Positions 8,198 to 17,056 of a stretch of 64,000 nucleotides of DNA are shown here, in pieces (within the stretch, counting starts at the first letter, position 1; each line of letters starts with the position of its first letter). Made by a program: the position numbers and the translations under genes. The stretch is from Pseudomonas orientalis (GTDB taxonomy: Bacteria > Pseudomonadota > Gammaproteobacteria > Pseudomonadales > Pseudomonadaceae). Under the pieces are notes generated by a model that was not told the origin of the DNA, searched no databases, and saw only the letters and a program-made list of their open reading frames with translations. The DNA lies in assembly GCF_002934065.1 (NCBI RefSeq), contig NZ_CP018049.1, forward strand, positions 928,501-992,500. Reading direction: 5' to 3'.

Positions 8198-9460
8198 ATG
8201 CTCGCCGCCGTAAAACTGACTTCCGCCACCCGCCAGAACCTCTGGCGCCTGACGTTCATCCGCACCCTGGTATTGGCCGCACAGGCCGGTTCCGTCGGGC
8301 TCGCCTATTGGTTCGACCTGCTGCCGCTGCCCTGGCTGCAACTGGCCGTGACCCTCGGCTTTTCCAGCGTGCTGTGTGCGTTTACCGCCATCCGCTTGCG
8401 CACCACCTGGCCGGTCACCGAGTTGGAATACGCGCTGCAATTGGCCTGCGACCTGTTTATCCACAGTGTGTTGCTGTACTTCTCCGGTGGTTCCACCAAT
8501 CCGTTTGTGTCGTATTACCTGGTGCCGCTGACCATTGCCGCCGTGACCTTGCCATGGCGCTATTCGGTGGTGCTGTCGGGCATCGCACTGACCCTGTACA
8601 CCTTGCTCCTGGCGCAATTCTATCCACTGCAGACCTTTCCGATCGCTCGGGAAAATCTGCAGATCTACGGGATGTGGCTCAGCTTTGCCTTGTCTGCCGC
8701 CGTCATCACGTTTTTTGCCGCACGCATGGCCGAAGAGTTGCGCCGTCAGGAAGAGCTGCGCGCGATTCGCCGCGAAGAAGGCCTGCGCGACCAGCAACTG
8801 CTGGCGGTCGCCACGCAGGCGGCGGGTGCCGCCCATGAGCTGGGCACGCCGCTGGCGACCATGAGCGTGCTGCTCAAGGAAATGACCCAGGACCATCACG
8901 ACCCGGCTCTGCAGGATGATTTGAGCGTGCTGCAGGAACAGGTCAAGCAATGCAAGCTGACGTTGCAGCAACTGGTGCGCGCCGCCGAAGCCAATCGCCG
9001 TCTGGCGGTCGAAATGCAGGACGTCACCCAGTGGCTCGATGAGGCGCTCAACCGCTGGCACCTGATGCGCCCCGAAGCCAGTTACCGTTTCAGCCTGTTG
9101 GGCCAGGGCAGCGTGCCGCGCATGGCGCCGCCGCCGGACCTCACCCAGGCCTTGCTCAACCTGTTGAACAATGCCGCCGACGCCTGTCCTGAAGGCCTGG
9201 GCGTGCAGTTGGACTGGGACGCGGAAAACGTCACCATCAGCATTCGTGACCACGGCGCGGGCGTGCCGCTGGCCATTGCCGAGCAGATCGGCAAACCGTT
9301 CTTTACCACCAAGGGCAAAGGTTTCGGCCTCGGCCTGTTTTTGAGCAAGGCCAGCGTGACCCGCGCGGGCGGCTCAGTGAAGCTCTATAGTCATGAGGAA
9401 GGCGGTACGCTCACCGAGCTGCGCCTGCCCCGTGTCGCACGAGGAGATATCGATGAGTGA
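8198..9460 (+). CDS. roxS: Redox-sensing histidine kinase RoxS (RegB/PrrB family)
   Basis: 420 residues. Start chosen at MLAAVKLTSATRQNLWRLTF, with GGAG 7 bases upstream. About six membrane segments span residues 20-175 and include GGSTNPF at residues 97-103, the quinone-binding heptapeptide of RegB kinases (GGXXNPF). The H box is AAHELGTPLA with His213, followed by Cys252, which may correspond to the redox-active cysteine of RegB. The ATP-binding domain has NNAADA, a DHGAGVP G1 box and KGFGLGLFLS. It overlaps the response regulator gene by 8 bases. In P. aeruginosa and P. putida, RoxSR controls terminal oxidases, including the cyanide-insensitive oxidase. Family assignment is strong; the targets are not in this window. 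Confidence 0.92.
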   Translation: MLAAVKLTSATRQNLWRLTFIRTLVLAAQAGSVGLAYWFDLLPLPWLQLAVTLGFSSVLCAFTAIRLRTTWPVTELEYALQLACDLFIHSVLLYFSGGSTNPFVSYYLVPLTIAAVTLPWRYSVVLSGIALTLYTLLLAQFYPLQTFPIARENLQIYGMWLSFALSAAVITFFAARMAEELRRQEELRAIRREEGLRDQQLLAVATQAAGAAHELGTPLATMSVLLKEMTQDHHDPALQDDLSVLQEQVKQCKLTLQQLVRAAEANRRLAVEMQDVTQWLDEALNRWHLMRPEASYRFSLLGQGSVPRMAPPPDLTQALLNLLNNAADACPEGLGVQLDWDAENVTISIRDHGAGVPLAIAEQIGKPFFTTKGKGFGLGLFLSKASVTRAGGSVKLYSHEEGGTLTELRLPRVARGDIDE

Positions 9461-10013
9461 CGAGATCCAAGTCGAAGGCGAAGAACTGCCGCATTTGTTG
9501 CTGGTAGATGATGACGCCACCTTTACCCGCGTGATGGCGCGTGCCATGAGCCGTCGCGGCTTTCGCGTCAGCACCGCAGGCTCGGCCGAAGAAGGCCTGA
9601 CCATCGCCCAGGCCGACCTGCCGGACTACGCCGCGCTCGACCTGAAAATGGACGGCGACTCGGGCCTGGTGCTGTTGCCCAAGCTGCTCGAACTCGACCC
9701 GGAAATGCGCGTGGTGATCCTCACCGGCTATTCCAGCATCGCCACTGCCGTCGAAGCCATCAAGCGTGGCGCCTGCAACTACCTGTGCAAGCCGGCGGAT
9801 GCCGATGACGTGCTCGCCGCGCTGCTGTCCGAGCACGCCGACCTCGATACCCTGGTACCGGAAAACCCCATGTCGGTGGACCGCCTGCAGTGGGAGCACA
9901 TCCAGCGTGTACTGACCGAGCACGAAGGCAATATCTCCGCCACCGCTCGCGCGTTGGGCATGCACCGGCGCACCTTGCAGCGTAAGTTGCAGAAGCGCCC
10001 GGTACGACGCTGA
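9453..10013 (+). CDS. roxR: Response regulator RoxR (RegA/PrrA family)
   Basis: 186 residues. The receiver domain (about residues 14-130) contains the acidic pair in LLLVDDDATF, phosphoacceptor Asp63 in AALDLKMDGDSG, the Thr of ILTGYSS and the Lys of LCKPADAD. A short proline-containing linker leads to a Fis-type helix-turn-helix, ISATARALGMHRRTLQRKLQ, at the C-terminus, the layout of RegA, PrrA and ActR. The start, with GAGGAG upstream, lies inside the end of roxS, so the two are translationally coupled. It should receive phosphate from RoxS and regulate respiratory genes. Confidence 0.93.
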   Translation: MSDEIQVEGEELPHLLLVDDDATFTRVMARAMSRRGFRVSTAGSAEEGLTIAQADLPDYAALDLKMDGDSGLVLLPKLLELDPEMRVVILTGYSSIATAVEAIKRGACNYLCKPADADDVLAALLSEHADLDTLVPENPMSVDRLQWEHIQRVLTEHEGNISATARALGMHRRTLQRKLQKRPVRR

Positions 10014-10053
10014 ACGGCGACTGAACAACCCGCTTCAGGCTGCACGGATGCAC

Positions 10054-10077
10054 GAACCGATCACCTATGATCGGTTC
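10054..10077. terminator. Perfect hairpin between roxR and the SbmA-like gene
   Basis: GAACCGATCA and TGATCGGTTC form a perfect 10-bp stem with a CCTA loop. It sits 40 bases past roxR. No T run follows (AAACGCCTG), so it could be a weak terminator for roxR or an operator for the next gene. Confidence 0.45.
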
Positions 10078-10112
10078 AAACGCCTGTGATGTTTTCCTAT
10101 CGAGCCTGAACG

Positions 10113-11837
10113 ATGAATCAGAACGCTGAATATTCCGCGGTCAACGATGCGGTGCGCGGGCAATTCTTCCGCCGAACCTGGGCCATGATCACGCCGTATT
10201 GGCGCAGTGAAGAGAAGGGCAGGGCCTGGTTGCTGCTGGCCGCCGTGATTGGCCTATCGCTGTTCAGCGTGGCGATTTCCGTGTGGATCAACCACTGGTA
10301 CAAGGATTTCTACAACGCGCTGGAGAAGAAGGACACGGCTGCTTTCTGGCAATTAATCGTTTATTTCGGCGGTATCGCGGCCGTGGCGATCCTGGGCGCG
10401 GTGTACCGCCTGTACCTGACCCAGATGCTCACCATCCGCTGGCGTGCCTGGCTGACCGAAAAGCACTTCGCACGCTGGCTCGCCCACAAGAACTACTACC
10501 AGTTGGAGCAGGGCGGCTACACCGATAACCCGGACCAGCGGATTTCCGAAGACCTCAATACCTTTACCTCCAGCACTTTGAGCCTGGGCCTTGGGCTGTT
10601 GCGCAACGTGGTCAGCCTAGTGTCGTTCTCGATCATCCTGTGGGGCGTGTCGGGCAGCATTGAGGTGTTCGGCCTCACCATTCCCGGCTACATGTTCTGG
10701 TGCGCGCTGCTGTACGCCGCCGTGGGCAGTTGGCTGACGCATTTGATCGGGCGGCGGCTGATCGGCTTGAGCAACCAGCAACAGCGCTTCGAAGCCGACC
10801 TGCGTTTCTCCATGGTGCGGGTACGTGAAAATGCCGAAAGCATCGCGCTGTACAACGGCGAACCGAATGAAAAGCAGCGCCTGAGCACGCGCTTCGGCAA
10901 GGTCTGGCACAACTTCTGGGACATCATGAAAGTGTCCAAGCGCCTGACCTTCTTCACCGCCGGCTACAGCCAGATCGCGATTATCTTCCCGTTTATCGTG
11001 GCCGCGCCGCGCTACTTCACCGGCAAGATCGAACTGGGCGAGCTGATGCAAATCAACTCGGCGTTCGGCAATGTGCAGGAGAACTTCAGTTGGTTTATCA
11101 ACGCCTACTCGGAACTGGCGTCGTGGCGCGCTACCAGTGACCGTCTACTGAGTTTCCAGCAGGCTATGAGCGACAATGAGCAGCGCGCCCCGGCCATCGA
11201 TGTGCGCCCTGAAGGCGAACACCTGGTGATCAAGAATCTGGGCATGGACCTGGCCGACGGCCGTCACTTGCTCACCGACGCCGACATGACCGTGGAGCCT
11301 GGCCAGCGCGTGATGCTCAGCGGGCGTTCCGGCAGCGGCAAGAGCACCTTGCTGCGGGCGATGGGGCATCTGTGGCCGGCCGGCCATGGCAGCATTCGCC
11401 TGCCGGCGACGCGCTATTTGTTTCTGCCGCAGAAGCCGTATTTACCGATTGGCACGTTGAAGGCTGTGTTGAGTTATCCACAGGACGACAGCGTCTATCC
11501 GGCAGAACGTTATGCACAAGTCCTGGAAACCTGTCGCTTGCCGCACTTGGTCAGCCGCCTGGATGAAGCCAACCACTGGCAGCGCATGCTCTCGCCCGGC
11601 GAGCAACAGCGCCTGGCCTTTGCCCGTGCGTTATTGTTCGCGCCGCAGTGGCTGTACATGGACGAAGCGACCTCGGCCATGGATGAGGAGGATGAGGCAA
11701 CGTTGTATCAGGCGCTGATCGATGAACTGCCGGGGTTGAGCATCGTCAGCGTCGGCCATCGCAGCAGTCTCAAGCGCTTCCATGAAAGGCATGTGCGGAT
11801 CGAGGGTGGGCGGTTGCAGGAACAACAACCGGCCTAA
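10113..11837 (+). CDS. SbmA/BacA-type ABC transporter protein with fused ATPase (YddA-like)
   Basis: 574 residues. The N-terminal half is an SbmA/BacA-type membrane domain with about six membrane segments, including WINHWYKDFYNALEKKD and MLTIRWRAWLTEKHF. The C-terminal half is an ABC ATPase: Walker [10 protein letters not shown] near residue 405, signature LSPGEQQRLAFARAL, Walker B LYMDEATSAMD, and the switch His in VSVGHRSS. This is the YddA/ABCD-like arrangement of a half-transporter that works as a homodimer. Relatives carry long-chain acyl-CoA, vitamin or peptide substrates; the substrate here is not evident. It is a single gene bounded by a hairpin upstream and a REP doublet and terminator downstream. 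Confidence 0.88.
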   Translation: MNQNAEYSAVNDAVRGQFFRRTWAMITPYWRSEEKGRAWLLLAAVIGLSLFSVAISVWINHWYKDFYNALEKKDTAAFWQLIVYFGGIAAVAILGAVYRLYLTQMLTIRWRAWLTEKHFARWLAHKNYYQLEQGGYTDNPDQRISEDLNTFTSSTLSLGLGLLRNVVSLVSFSIILWGVSGSIEVFGLTIPGYMFWCALLYAAVGSWLTHLIGRRLIGLSNQQQRFEADLRFSMVRVRENAESIALYNGEPNEKQRLSTRFGKVWHNFWDIMKVSKRLTFFTAGYSQIAIIFPFIVAAPRYFTGKIELGELMQINSAFGNVQENFSWFINAYSELASWRATSDRLLSFQQAMSDNEQRAPAIDVRPEGEHLVIKNLGMDLADGRHLLTDADMTVEPGQRVMLSGRSGSGKSTLLRAMGHLWPAGHGSIRLPATRYLFLPQKPYLPIGTLKAVLSYPQDDSVYPAERYAQVLETCRLPHLVSRLDEANHWQRMLSPGEQQRLAFARALLFAPQWLYMDEATSAMDEEDEATLYQALIDELPGLSIVSVGHRSSLKRFHERHVRIEGGRLQEQQPA

Positions 11838-11854
11838 GGTCATGTGGGGTCAAG

Positions 11855-11943
11855 TGTGGGAGGGGGCTTGCCCCCGATGGCGGTATGTCAGTCACCTGCT
11901 TTGGATCTGACACATTGCTATCGGGGGCAAACCCCCTCCCACA
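11855..11943. repeat. REP doublet (REPIN), GTGGGAGGGGGCTTGCCCCC family
   Basis: Two inverted REP sequences, TGTGGGAGGGGGCTTGCCCC and its near complement GGGGGCAAACCCCCTCCCAC, flank a 33-base centre. The unit recurs near 15.8, 18.3, 32.8 and 35.8 kb. These are non-autonomous elements typical of P. fluorescens group intergenic DNA. Confidence 0.92.
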
Positions 11944-11978
11944 TTAGATCTCCATGGTCAGGGAAACTTAGCCCCAAC

Positions 11979-12015
11979 AAAAAGCCCGGCTGATCATCGA
12001 TCAGCCGGGCTTTTT
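11979..12015. terminator. Bidirectional terminator between the ABC gene and zapG
   Basis: AAAAAGCCCGGCTGATC and its exact complement form a 17-bp perfect inverted repeat with a 3-base loop, giving T runs in both directions between two convergent genes. Confidence 0.93.
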
Positions 12016-12030
12016 AATTGCTTGAATGAA

Positions 12031-12468
12031 TTACTTCTTCAAGCCGTAATGCTCATCCAGCATGCCTGGAGCGTTCGGCGTTTTTGGCGCGTAGTCCCGC
12101 GGCGGTTCCTGGTTTTCCCGGGGTGGGGTCAGGCGTTCCCGTGGGGTTTGCGGTGCATCGGAATGCAGCGCGGCCAGCAGGCGCTGGCGGGTGATGTCGT
12201 CGAGGGCCAGGCGGTTTGCGCCATCGGCGAGATGATCCTGTACTTCCTGGTAGCTCTGGGTGAGCTTCTTGACCAGGGTCGCGGTGCTGTTGAAGTGGGT
12301 AACAACCTCGTTCTGATAACTGTCAAAACGTTCCTGAATGTCATCCAGCTGACGTTGCGTGCGGTTAGGCGCGGCATTCGGCAGCAGGCGAGCAACCAGG
12401 AATCCAATGGCGACACCGGCAACCAGGGCAAGAGTCGGCAACAACCAAACTAAGAGCGAGTGTTCCAC
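12031..12468 (-). CDS. zapG: ZapG/YhcB family inner-membrane protein (DUF1043)
   Basis: 145 residues. A single N-terminal membrane segment (about residues 5-27, VWLLPTLALVAGVAIGFLVA) is followed by a predicted coiled coil (RQLDDIQERFDSYQNEVVTH and on) and a proline-rich tail. This is the DUF1043 layout of E. coli YhcB/ZapG, which helps coordinate cell division and envelope growth. It is divergent from the hydrolase/trpS genes with 140 bases between. Family confidence is high; the division role is from E. coli. Confidence 0.88.
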   Translation of the reverse strand: MEHSLLVWLLPTLALVAGVAIGFLVARLLPNAAPNRTQRQLDDIQERFDSYQNEVVTHFNSTATLVKKLTQSYQEVQDHLADGANRLALDDITRQRLLAALHSDAPQTPRERLTPPRENQEPPRDYAPKTPNAPGMLDEHYGLKK

Positions 12469-12608
12469 GAGTCCTTCCTCTATAAACGGCTTTGCTTTAC
12501 GTTAACGGCTCAAACCTGCGCTGTATACCGCGATTAAGCTCGCAATGATGCCATGCACAGACTTTTAGCTAGACGAGTCGACCCCTTGAGAGGTCACGGA
12601 GTTCATCC

Positions 12609-13244
12609 TTGCTCATGCGTGAAACCCCCGTTTTGATCGATGGCCCGGTGGGCCAACTGGAAGCCCTGTATCTGGATCACCCCGAACCCCGTGGCCTGGC
12701 GCTGATCTGCCACCCCAACCCGGTGCAGGGCGGGACCATGCTCAATAAAGTGGTGTCGACCCTGCAGCGCACCGCGCGCGATGCCGGTTTGATTACGTTG
12801 CGTTTCAATTATCGTGGCGTCGGCGCCAGCGCCGGTTCCCACGATATGGCCAGCGGTGAAGTGGACGATGCCGAAGCGGCCGCCACCTGGTTGCGGGAAA
12901 AACACCCGGACCTGCCGATCACCTTGCTGGGTTTTTCCTTCGGCGGTTACGTGGCTGCCAGTCTCGGCGGGCGTCTGGAAGCCAAGGGCGAGAAGCTCGC
13001 GCACCTGTTCATGGTCGCTGCGGCGGTGATGCGCCTGGGCGAGTCGGACCTGTTGCCCCAGGGCTGCCCGTTGACCCTGATCCAGCCGGAAACCGACGAA
13101 GTGGTTGACCCACAGCTGGTCTACGATTGGTCCGCCGCCCTGAAACGCCCCCATACGCTGCTGAAAGTGGCAGAATGCGGACACTTTTTTCATGGCAAGC
13201 TGACCGATCTCAAGGATCTGGTGCTGCCACGCCTTTCGAATTGA
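12609..13244 (+). CDS. Alpha/beta hydrolase (COG2945-like)
   Basis: 211 residues if started at TTG 12609, or 209 from the ATG at 12615. The TTG lies 7 bases after GGAG (12598-12601), a better spacing than the ATG at 13. The fold markers are LICHPNPVQGGTMLNK, RFNYRGVGAS, the nucleophile elbow GFSFGGY, an acidic residue in PETDEVVD and the late His in ECGHFFHG, giving a complete Ser-Asp-His set. Relatives are small cytoplasmic hydrolases without a settled substrate. It ends 16 bases before trpS and is probably co-transcribed with it. Confidence 0.82.
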   Translation: MLMRETPVLIDGPVGQLEALYLDHPEPRGLALICHPNPVQGGTMLNKVVSTLQRTARDAGLITLRFNYRGVGASAGSHDMASGEVDDAEAAATWLREKHPDLPITLLGFSFGGYVAASLGGRLEAKGEKLAHLFMVAAAVMRLGESDLLPQGCPLTLIQPETDEVVDPQLVYDWSAALKRPHTLLKVAECGHFFHGKLTDLKDLVLPRLSN

Positions 13245-13260
13245 TGACAAGCGATCACCC

Positions 13261-14613
13261 ATGACGACCCGTACCCGCATCCTCACCGGCATTACCACCA
13301 CCGGCACGCCGCACCTGGGCAACTACGCCGGTGCGATCCGCCCGGCGATCCTTGCCAGCGAAGACGCCAATGCCGATTCCTTCTACTTCCTGGCTGACTA
13401 CCACGCCCTGATCAAATGCGATGACCCGCAGCGCATCCAGCGCTCGCGCATGGAAATCGCCGCGACCTGGCTGGCCGGTGGCCTGGATGTGAACCGAGTG
13501 ACGTTCTACCGCCAGTCCGACATCCCCGAGATCCCCGAGCTGACCTGGCTGCTGACCTGTGTGGCCGCCAAGGGCCTGCTCAACCGCGCCCACGCCTACA
13601 AGGCGTCGGTGGACAAAAACGTGGAGAGCGGCGAAGACCCGGACGCGGGCATCAGCATGGGCCTGTACAGCTACCCGGTATTGATGGCGGCGGACATCCT
13701 GATGTTCAACGCGCACAAGGTGCCGGTCGGCCGCGACCAGATCCAGCACGTGGAAATGGCCCGTGATATCGGCCAGCGTTTCAACCACCTGTTCGGCAAC
13801 GGTAAAGAATTCTTCACCATGCCTGAAGCGTTGATCGAAGAAAGCGTCGCCACCTTGCCGGGCCTGGACGGGCGCAAGATGTCCAAGAGCTATGACAACA
13901 CCATCCCGTTGTTCACCAGCGCCAAGGACATGAAGGAGTCGATCTCGCGGATCGTCACCGATTCGCGCGCGCCAGGCGAAGCCAAGGACCCGGACAACTC
14001 GCACCTGTTCACCTTGTACCAGGCATTCGCGACCAAGGCCCAGGAAGAGGAGTTCCGTGGTGAGCTGCTGCAAGGCCTGGGCTGGGGCGAGGCGAAGAAC
14101 CATCTGTTCCAACTGCTCGACGGCCAACTCGGTGAAGCGCGCGAGCGTTATCACCAACTGATGTCGCGCCCGTCCGACATGGAAGACCTGCTGCTGGTCG
14201 GCGCGAAAAAAGCCCGTGCCGTGGCGGCGCCGTTCCTGGCTGAGCTGCGCGAAGCGGTGGGCCTGCGCTCGTTCGTCAACCAGGCTGCGGCGCCGGTCGC
14301 CACCAAGAAGAAAGCAGCGAAGGCTGCGCGCTTCGTGAGCTTTCGTGAGGACGACGGCAGCTTCCGCTTCCGCCTGCTGGCGGCCGATGGCGAGCAACTG
14401 CTGCTGTCGCGCAACTTCGCCGACGGCAAAGCGGCCGGCGCGGTGACCAGGCAATTGCAGAGCGGTGATTTGGACATACGCACCGAGGCCCGGCGCTTCA
14501 GCGTATGGCTGGACGACGCCGCTGTGGCCGACAGCGCCGAGTTCGCCGACGAAGCCTCTCGAGATACCGCCATCGCTGCGTTGCGCGTCGCGTTGGCCCC
14601 TTCCGAGGATTAA
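13261..14613 (+). CDS. trpS: Tryptophanyl-tRNA synthetase with C-terminal extension
   Basis: 450 residues, about 115 longer than the E. coli enzyme. It charges tRNA(Trp). Class I signatures are TGTPHLGNYAGAIRP (HIGH-type) and KMSKSYDN (KMSKS). The catalytic region ends near residue 335. A basic linker (KKKAAKAARF, near residue 350) leads to an extra domain of about 95 residues with a strand-rich pattern (DGSFRFRLLAADGEQLLLSR) that resembles the YegP/DUF1508 fold. Long TrpS forms of this kind are usual in Pseudomonas. Confidence 0.95.
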   Translation: MTTRTRILTGITTTGTPHLGNYAGAIRPAILASEDANADSFYFLADYHALIKCDDPQRIQRSRMEIAATWLAGGLDVNRVTFYRQSDIPEIPELTWLLTCVAAKGLLNRAHAYKASVDKNVESGEDPDAGISMGLYSYPVLMAADILMFNAHKVPVGRDQIQHVEMARDIGQRFNHLFGNGKEFFTMPEALIEESVATLPGLDGRKMSKSYDNTIPLFTSAKDMKESISRIVTDSRAPGEAKDPDNSHLFTLYQAFATKAQEEEFRGELLQGLGWGEAKNHLFQLLDGQLGEARERYHQLMSRPSDMEDLLLVGAKKARAVAAPFLAELREAVGLRSFVNQAAAPVATKKKAAKAARFVSFREDDGSFRFRLLAADGEQLLLSRNFADGKAAGAVTRQLQSGDLDIRTEARRFSVWLDDAAVADSAEFADEASRDTAIAALRVALAPSED

Positions 14614-14642
14614 CCCGACCAAGGGTTGATTGCCATTATCCA

Positions 14643-14672
14643 GGGCCGTCGTTACAGTGACGGCCCGTTTTT
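14643..14672 (+). terminator. Rho-independent terminator after trpS
   Basis: GGGCCGTC and GACGGCCC form a perfect 8-bp stem with an 8-base loop, followed by GTTTTTG. It lies between trpS and zapE. Confidence 0.85.
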
Positions 14673-14692
14673 GTTGCCTTGCTAACGAAATT

Positions 14693-15787
14693 ATGACGCC
14701 CCTAGAACGATATCAAGCTGATCTGAAACGCCCTGACTTCTTCCATGACGCGGCCCAGGAAAATGCGGTGCGTCATTTGCAGCGCCTGTATGAAGACCTG
14801 GTCGCGGCCTCGCAAACCAAGCCGGGGATGTTCAGCAAGCTGTTTGGCAAAAAAGACCACACGCCGGTCAAGGGCCTGTACTTTTGGGGTGGCGTCGGCC
14901 GGGGCAAGACTTACCTGGTGGACACCTTCTTCGAAGCGCTGCCGTTCAAGGAAAAGGTGCGTACCCACTTCCACCGCTTCATGAAGCGTGTGCACGAAGA
15001 AATGAAGACCCTGCCGGGGGAAAAGAACCCGCTGACGATCATTGCCAAGCGTTTCTCCGACGAAGCGCGGGTGATCTGCTTCGATGAGTTCTTCGTCTCC
15101 GACATCACCGACGCCATGATCCTCGGCACCTTGATGGAAGAGCTGTTCAAGAACGGCGTAACCCTGGTCGCGACCTCGAACATCGTGCCCGATGGCCTGT
15201 ACAAGGACGGCCTGCAGCGCGCGCGCTTCCTGCCGGCCATTGCGTTGATCAAGCAGAACACCGATATCGTCAATGTCGACAGCGGCGTCGACTATCGTTT
15301 GCGTCACCTCGAGCAAGCGGAACTGTTCCACTTTCCGCTCAACGAGGCGGCCCACGAAAGCCTGAAGAAAAGCTTCCGTGCGTTGACGCCGGAATGCACC
15401 CAGGCGGTGGAAAACGACAAGCTGATGATCGAGAACCGCGAAATCATCGCCTTGCGTACCTGCGATGACGTGGCCTGGTTCGAATTCCGTCAACTGTGCG
15501 ACGGCCCGCGTAGCCAGAACGACTACATCGAACTGGGCAAGATCTTCCATGCGGTGATCTTGAGCGGTGTGGAGCAGATGGGCGTGACCACCGACGACAT
15601 CGCGCGGCGCTTTATCAACATGGTCGACGAGTTCTACGATCGTAACGTCAAGTTGATCATCTCGGCGGAAGTCGAACTCAAGGACCTGTATACCGGCGGG
15701 CGCTTGAACTTCGAATTCCAGCGCACCTTGAGCCGTTTGCTGGAAATGCAGTCCCACGAATTCCTGTCGCGCGGACACAAACCCTAA
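14693..15787 (+). CDS. zapE: Cell division ATPase ZapE (AFG1 family)
   Basis: 364 residues. Start chosen at MTPLERYQADLKRPDFF, which aligns with the usual family N-terminus; 21 codons upstream in frame cover the trpS terminator. AAA-type AFG1 ATPase: Walker A GGVGRGKTYLVD near residue 65, Walker B VICFDEFFV near residue 127, and the sensor region LVATSNIVPDGLYKDG. In E. coli ZapE interacts with the division ring and matters under low oxygen. It lies between the trpS terminator and a REP doublet, so it is probably a single-gene unit. Confidence 0.92.
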   Translation: MTPLERYQADLKRPDFFHDAAQENAVRHLQRLYEDLVAASQTKPGMFSKLFGKKDHTPVKGLYFWGGVGRGKTYLVDTFFEALPFKEKVRTHFHRFMKRVHEEMKTLPGEKNPLTIIAKRFSDEARVICFDEFFVSDITDAMILGTLMEELFKNGVTLVATSNIVPDGLYKDGLQRARFLPAIALIKQNTDIVNVDSGVDYRLRHLEQAELFHFPLNEAAHESLKKSFRALTPECTQAVENDKLMIENREIIALRTCDDVAWFEFRQLCDGPRSQNDYIELGKIFHAVILSGVEQMGVTTDDIARRFINMVDEFYDRNVKLIISAEVELKDLYTGGRLNFEFQRTLSRLLEMQSHEFLSRGHKP

Positions 15788-15805
15788 GATCAATGCAAAT
15801 CAAAC

Positions 15806-15895
15806 TGTGGGAGGGGGCTTGCCCCCGATAGCGGTGGATCAGTCAACTCATGCAGTGACTGACACCCTGCTATCGGGGGCAAGCCCCCTCCCACA
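15806..15895. repeat. REP doublet (REPIN), GTGGGAGGGGGCTTGCCCCC family
   Basis: Inverted copies TGTGGGAGGGGGCTTGCCCC and GGGGGCAAGCCCCCTCCCAC around a 34-base centre, between the convergent genes zapE and the GlxA-type regulator. It can form a long hairpin and may serve as their shared transcript end. Confidence 0.93.
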
Positions 15896-15915
15896 TTGGT
15901 TTTGTGTATATCCAG

Positions 15916-16911
15916 TTACGCGGCCTGCTGGAATTGCTGCCGATACTGATTCGGCGACAACTCCGTGTGTTGCCTGAACAACCGCGCAAAGAAGCTCGCA
16001 TCGTCGTAACCCACCTCATAGCTGATGGTCTTGATGCTCTTGCGGCTGCCCGACAGCAGGCCCTTGGCGGTCTCGATGCGCAAGCGTTGCAGATAATGCA
16101 GCGGCTTGTCGCCGGTGGCGGCCTGGAAGCGGCGCATGAAGTTGCGGATGCTCATGCCGTGCTCCCTGGCGACGTCTTCGAAGCGGAACTTGTCGGCAAA
16201 GTGTTCTTCGAGCCAATGCTGGATCTGCAGGATGATCACATCCTGGTGCAGCTTCTGCCCGCCAAAACCGATGCGCCCCGGCGCATAGCTGCGTTGCACC
16301 TCATACAGAATATCGCGGGCCACGGCCTGGGCGATGTTGGCGCCGCAGAAGCGTTCGATCAGATAAATGTAGAGGTCGCAGGCTGAGGTGGTGCCGCCGG
16401 CGCAATACAGGTTGTCGGCGTCGGTCAGGTGCTTGTCCTGGTTGAGCTGCACCTGGGGGAAGCGTTCGCTGAAAGCCGTGAAGAAGCGCCAGTAGGTGGT
16501 CGCTTCCTTGCCATCGAGCAGGCCGGCTTCGGCCAGCCAGAACACCCCGGTGGCTTCGCCGCACAGCACGGCGCCGCGGGCGTGCTGTTCGCGCAGCCAG
16601 GGCAGTACCTGTGGGTAGCGGGTGCACAAGGCCTCAAAGTCGTCCCAGAAGGCGGGCAGCACGATGATGTCGGCGTCTTCCAGGCCGCCGTCCACCGGCA
16701 TGATCACATTGCTGAAGCTGCGCACCGGTTGTCCGTCGGGGCTGACCAGGCGCGTTTCAAACGCAGGGGTCAGGCCCAGGCCTTGTTGCTTGCCATAACG
16801 CAGGCTGGCGAGATGGAAAAAATCCTTGGCTTGCATGAGGGTGGAAGCGAATACCCGATCAATAGCCAGAATGCTGACGCGCCGCAAGGGCGAGGAGATT
16901 TGGTTAGACAT
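15916..16911 (-). CDS. GlxA-family transcriptional regulator (DJ-1/PfpI-like domain plus AraC HTH)
   Basis: 331 residues. The N-terminal part (about residues 10-190) is a class I glutamine amidotransferase-like (DJ-1/PfpI) domain with a nucleophile-elbow cysteine in AVLCGEATGVFWLA. The C-terminal part (about residues 220-325) is an AraC-type double helix-turn-helix: EDVAREHGMSIRNFMRRFQA and ISYEVGYDDASFFARLFRQH. Relatives control catabolism of quaternary amines or amino acids. It is divergent from the acyl-CoA dehydrogenase gene across 145 bases, so control of that gene is plausible. No ligand can be named. Confidence 0.87.
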   Translation of the reverse strand: MSNQISSPLRRVSILAIDRVFASTLMQAKDFFHLASLRYGKQQGLGLTPAFETRLVSPDGQPVRSFSNVIMPVDGGLEDADIIVLPAFWDDFEALCTRYPQVLPWLREQHARGAVLCGEATGVFWLAEAGLLDGKEATTYWRFFTAFSERFPQVQLNQDKHLTDADNLYCAGGTTSACDLYIYLIERFCGANIAQAVARDILYEVQRSYAPGRIGFGGQKLHQDVIILQIQHWLEEHFADKFRFEDVAREHGMSIRNFMRRFQAATGDKPLHYLQRLRIETAKGLLSGSRKSIKTISYEVGYDDASFFARLFRQHTELSPNQYRQQFQQAA

Positions 16912-17056
16912 AATTTCATTTATTCTTATAGGGGAAAGTGGTCACCAGACGGCTGGATCGTCTTATTTTTTGTCGCATGTGTCCAGTGTCCCGTGACGCA
17001 TTCGCGGCATAGGCTCTGTTGGCTTGTTTTTGTCCGACAATCCACGCAGGTGAGCC

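Noticed and set aside
13255-14622. A 455-codon minus-strand open frame opposite trpS
   Set aside because: Composition typical of antisense frames; trpS signatures are clear on the plus strand.
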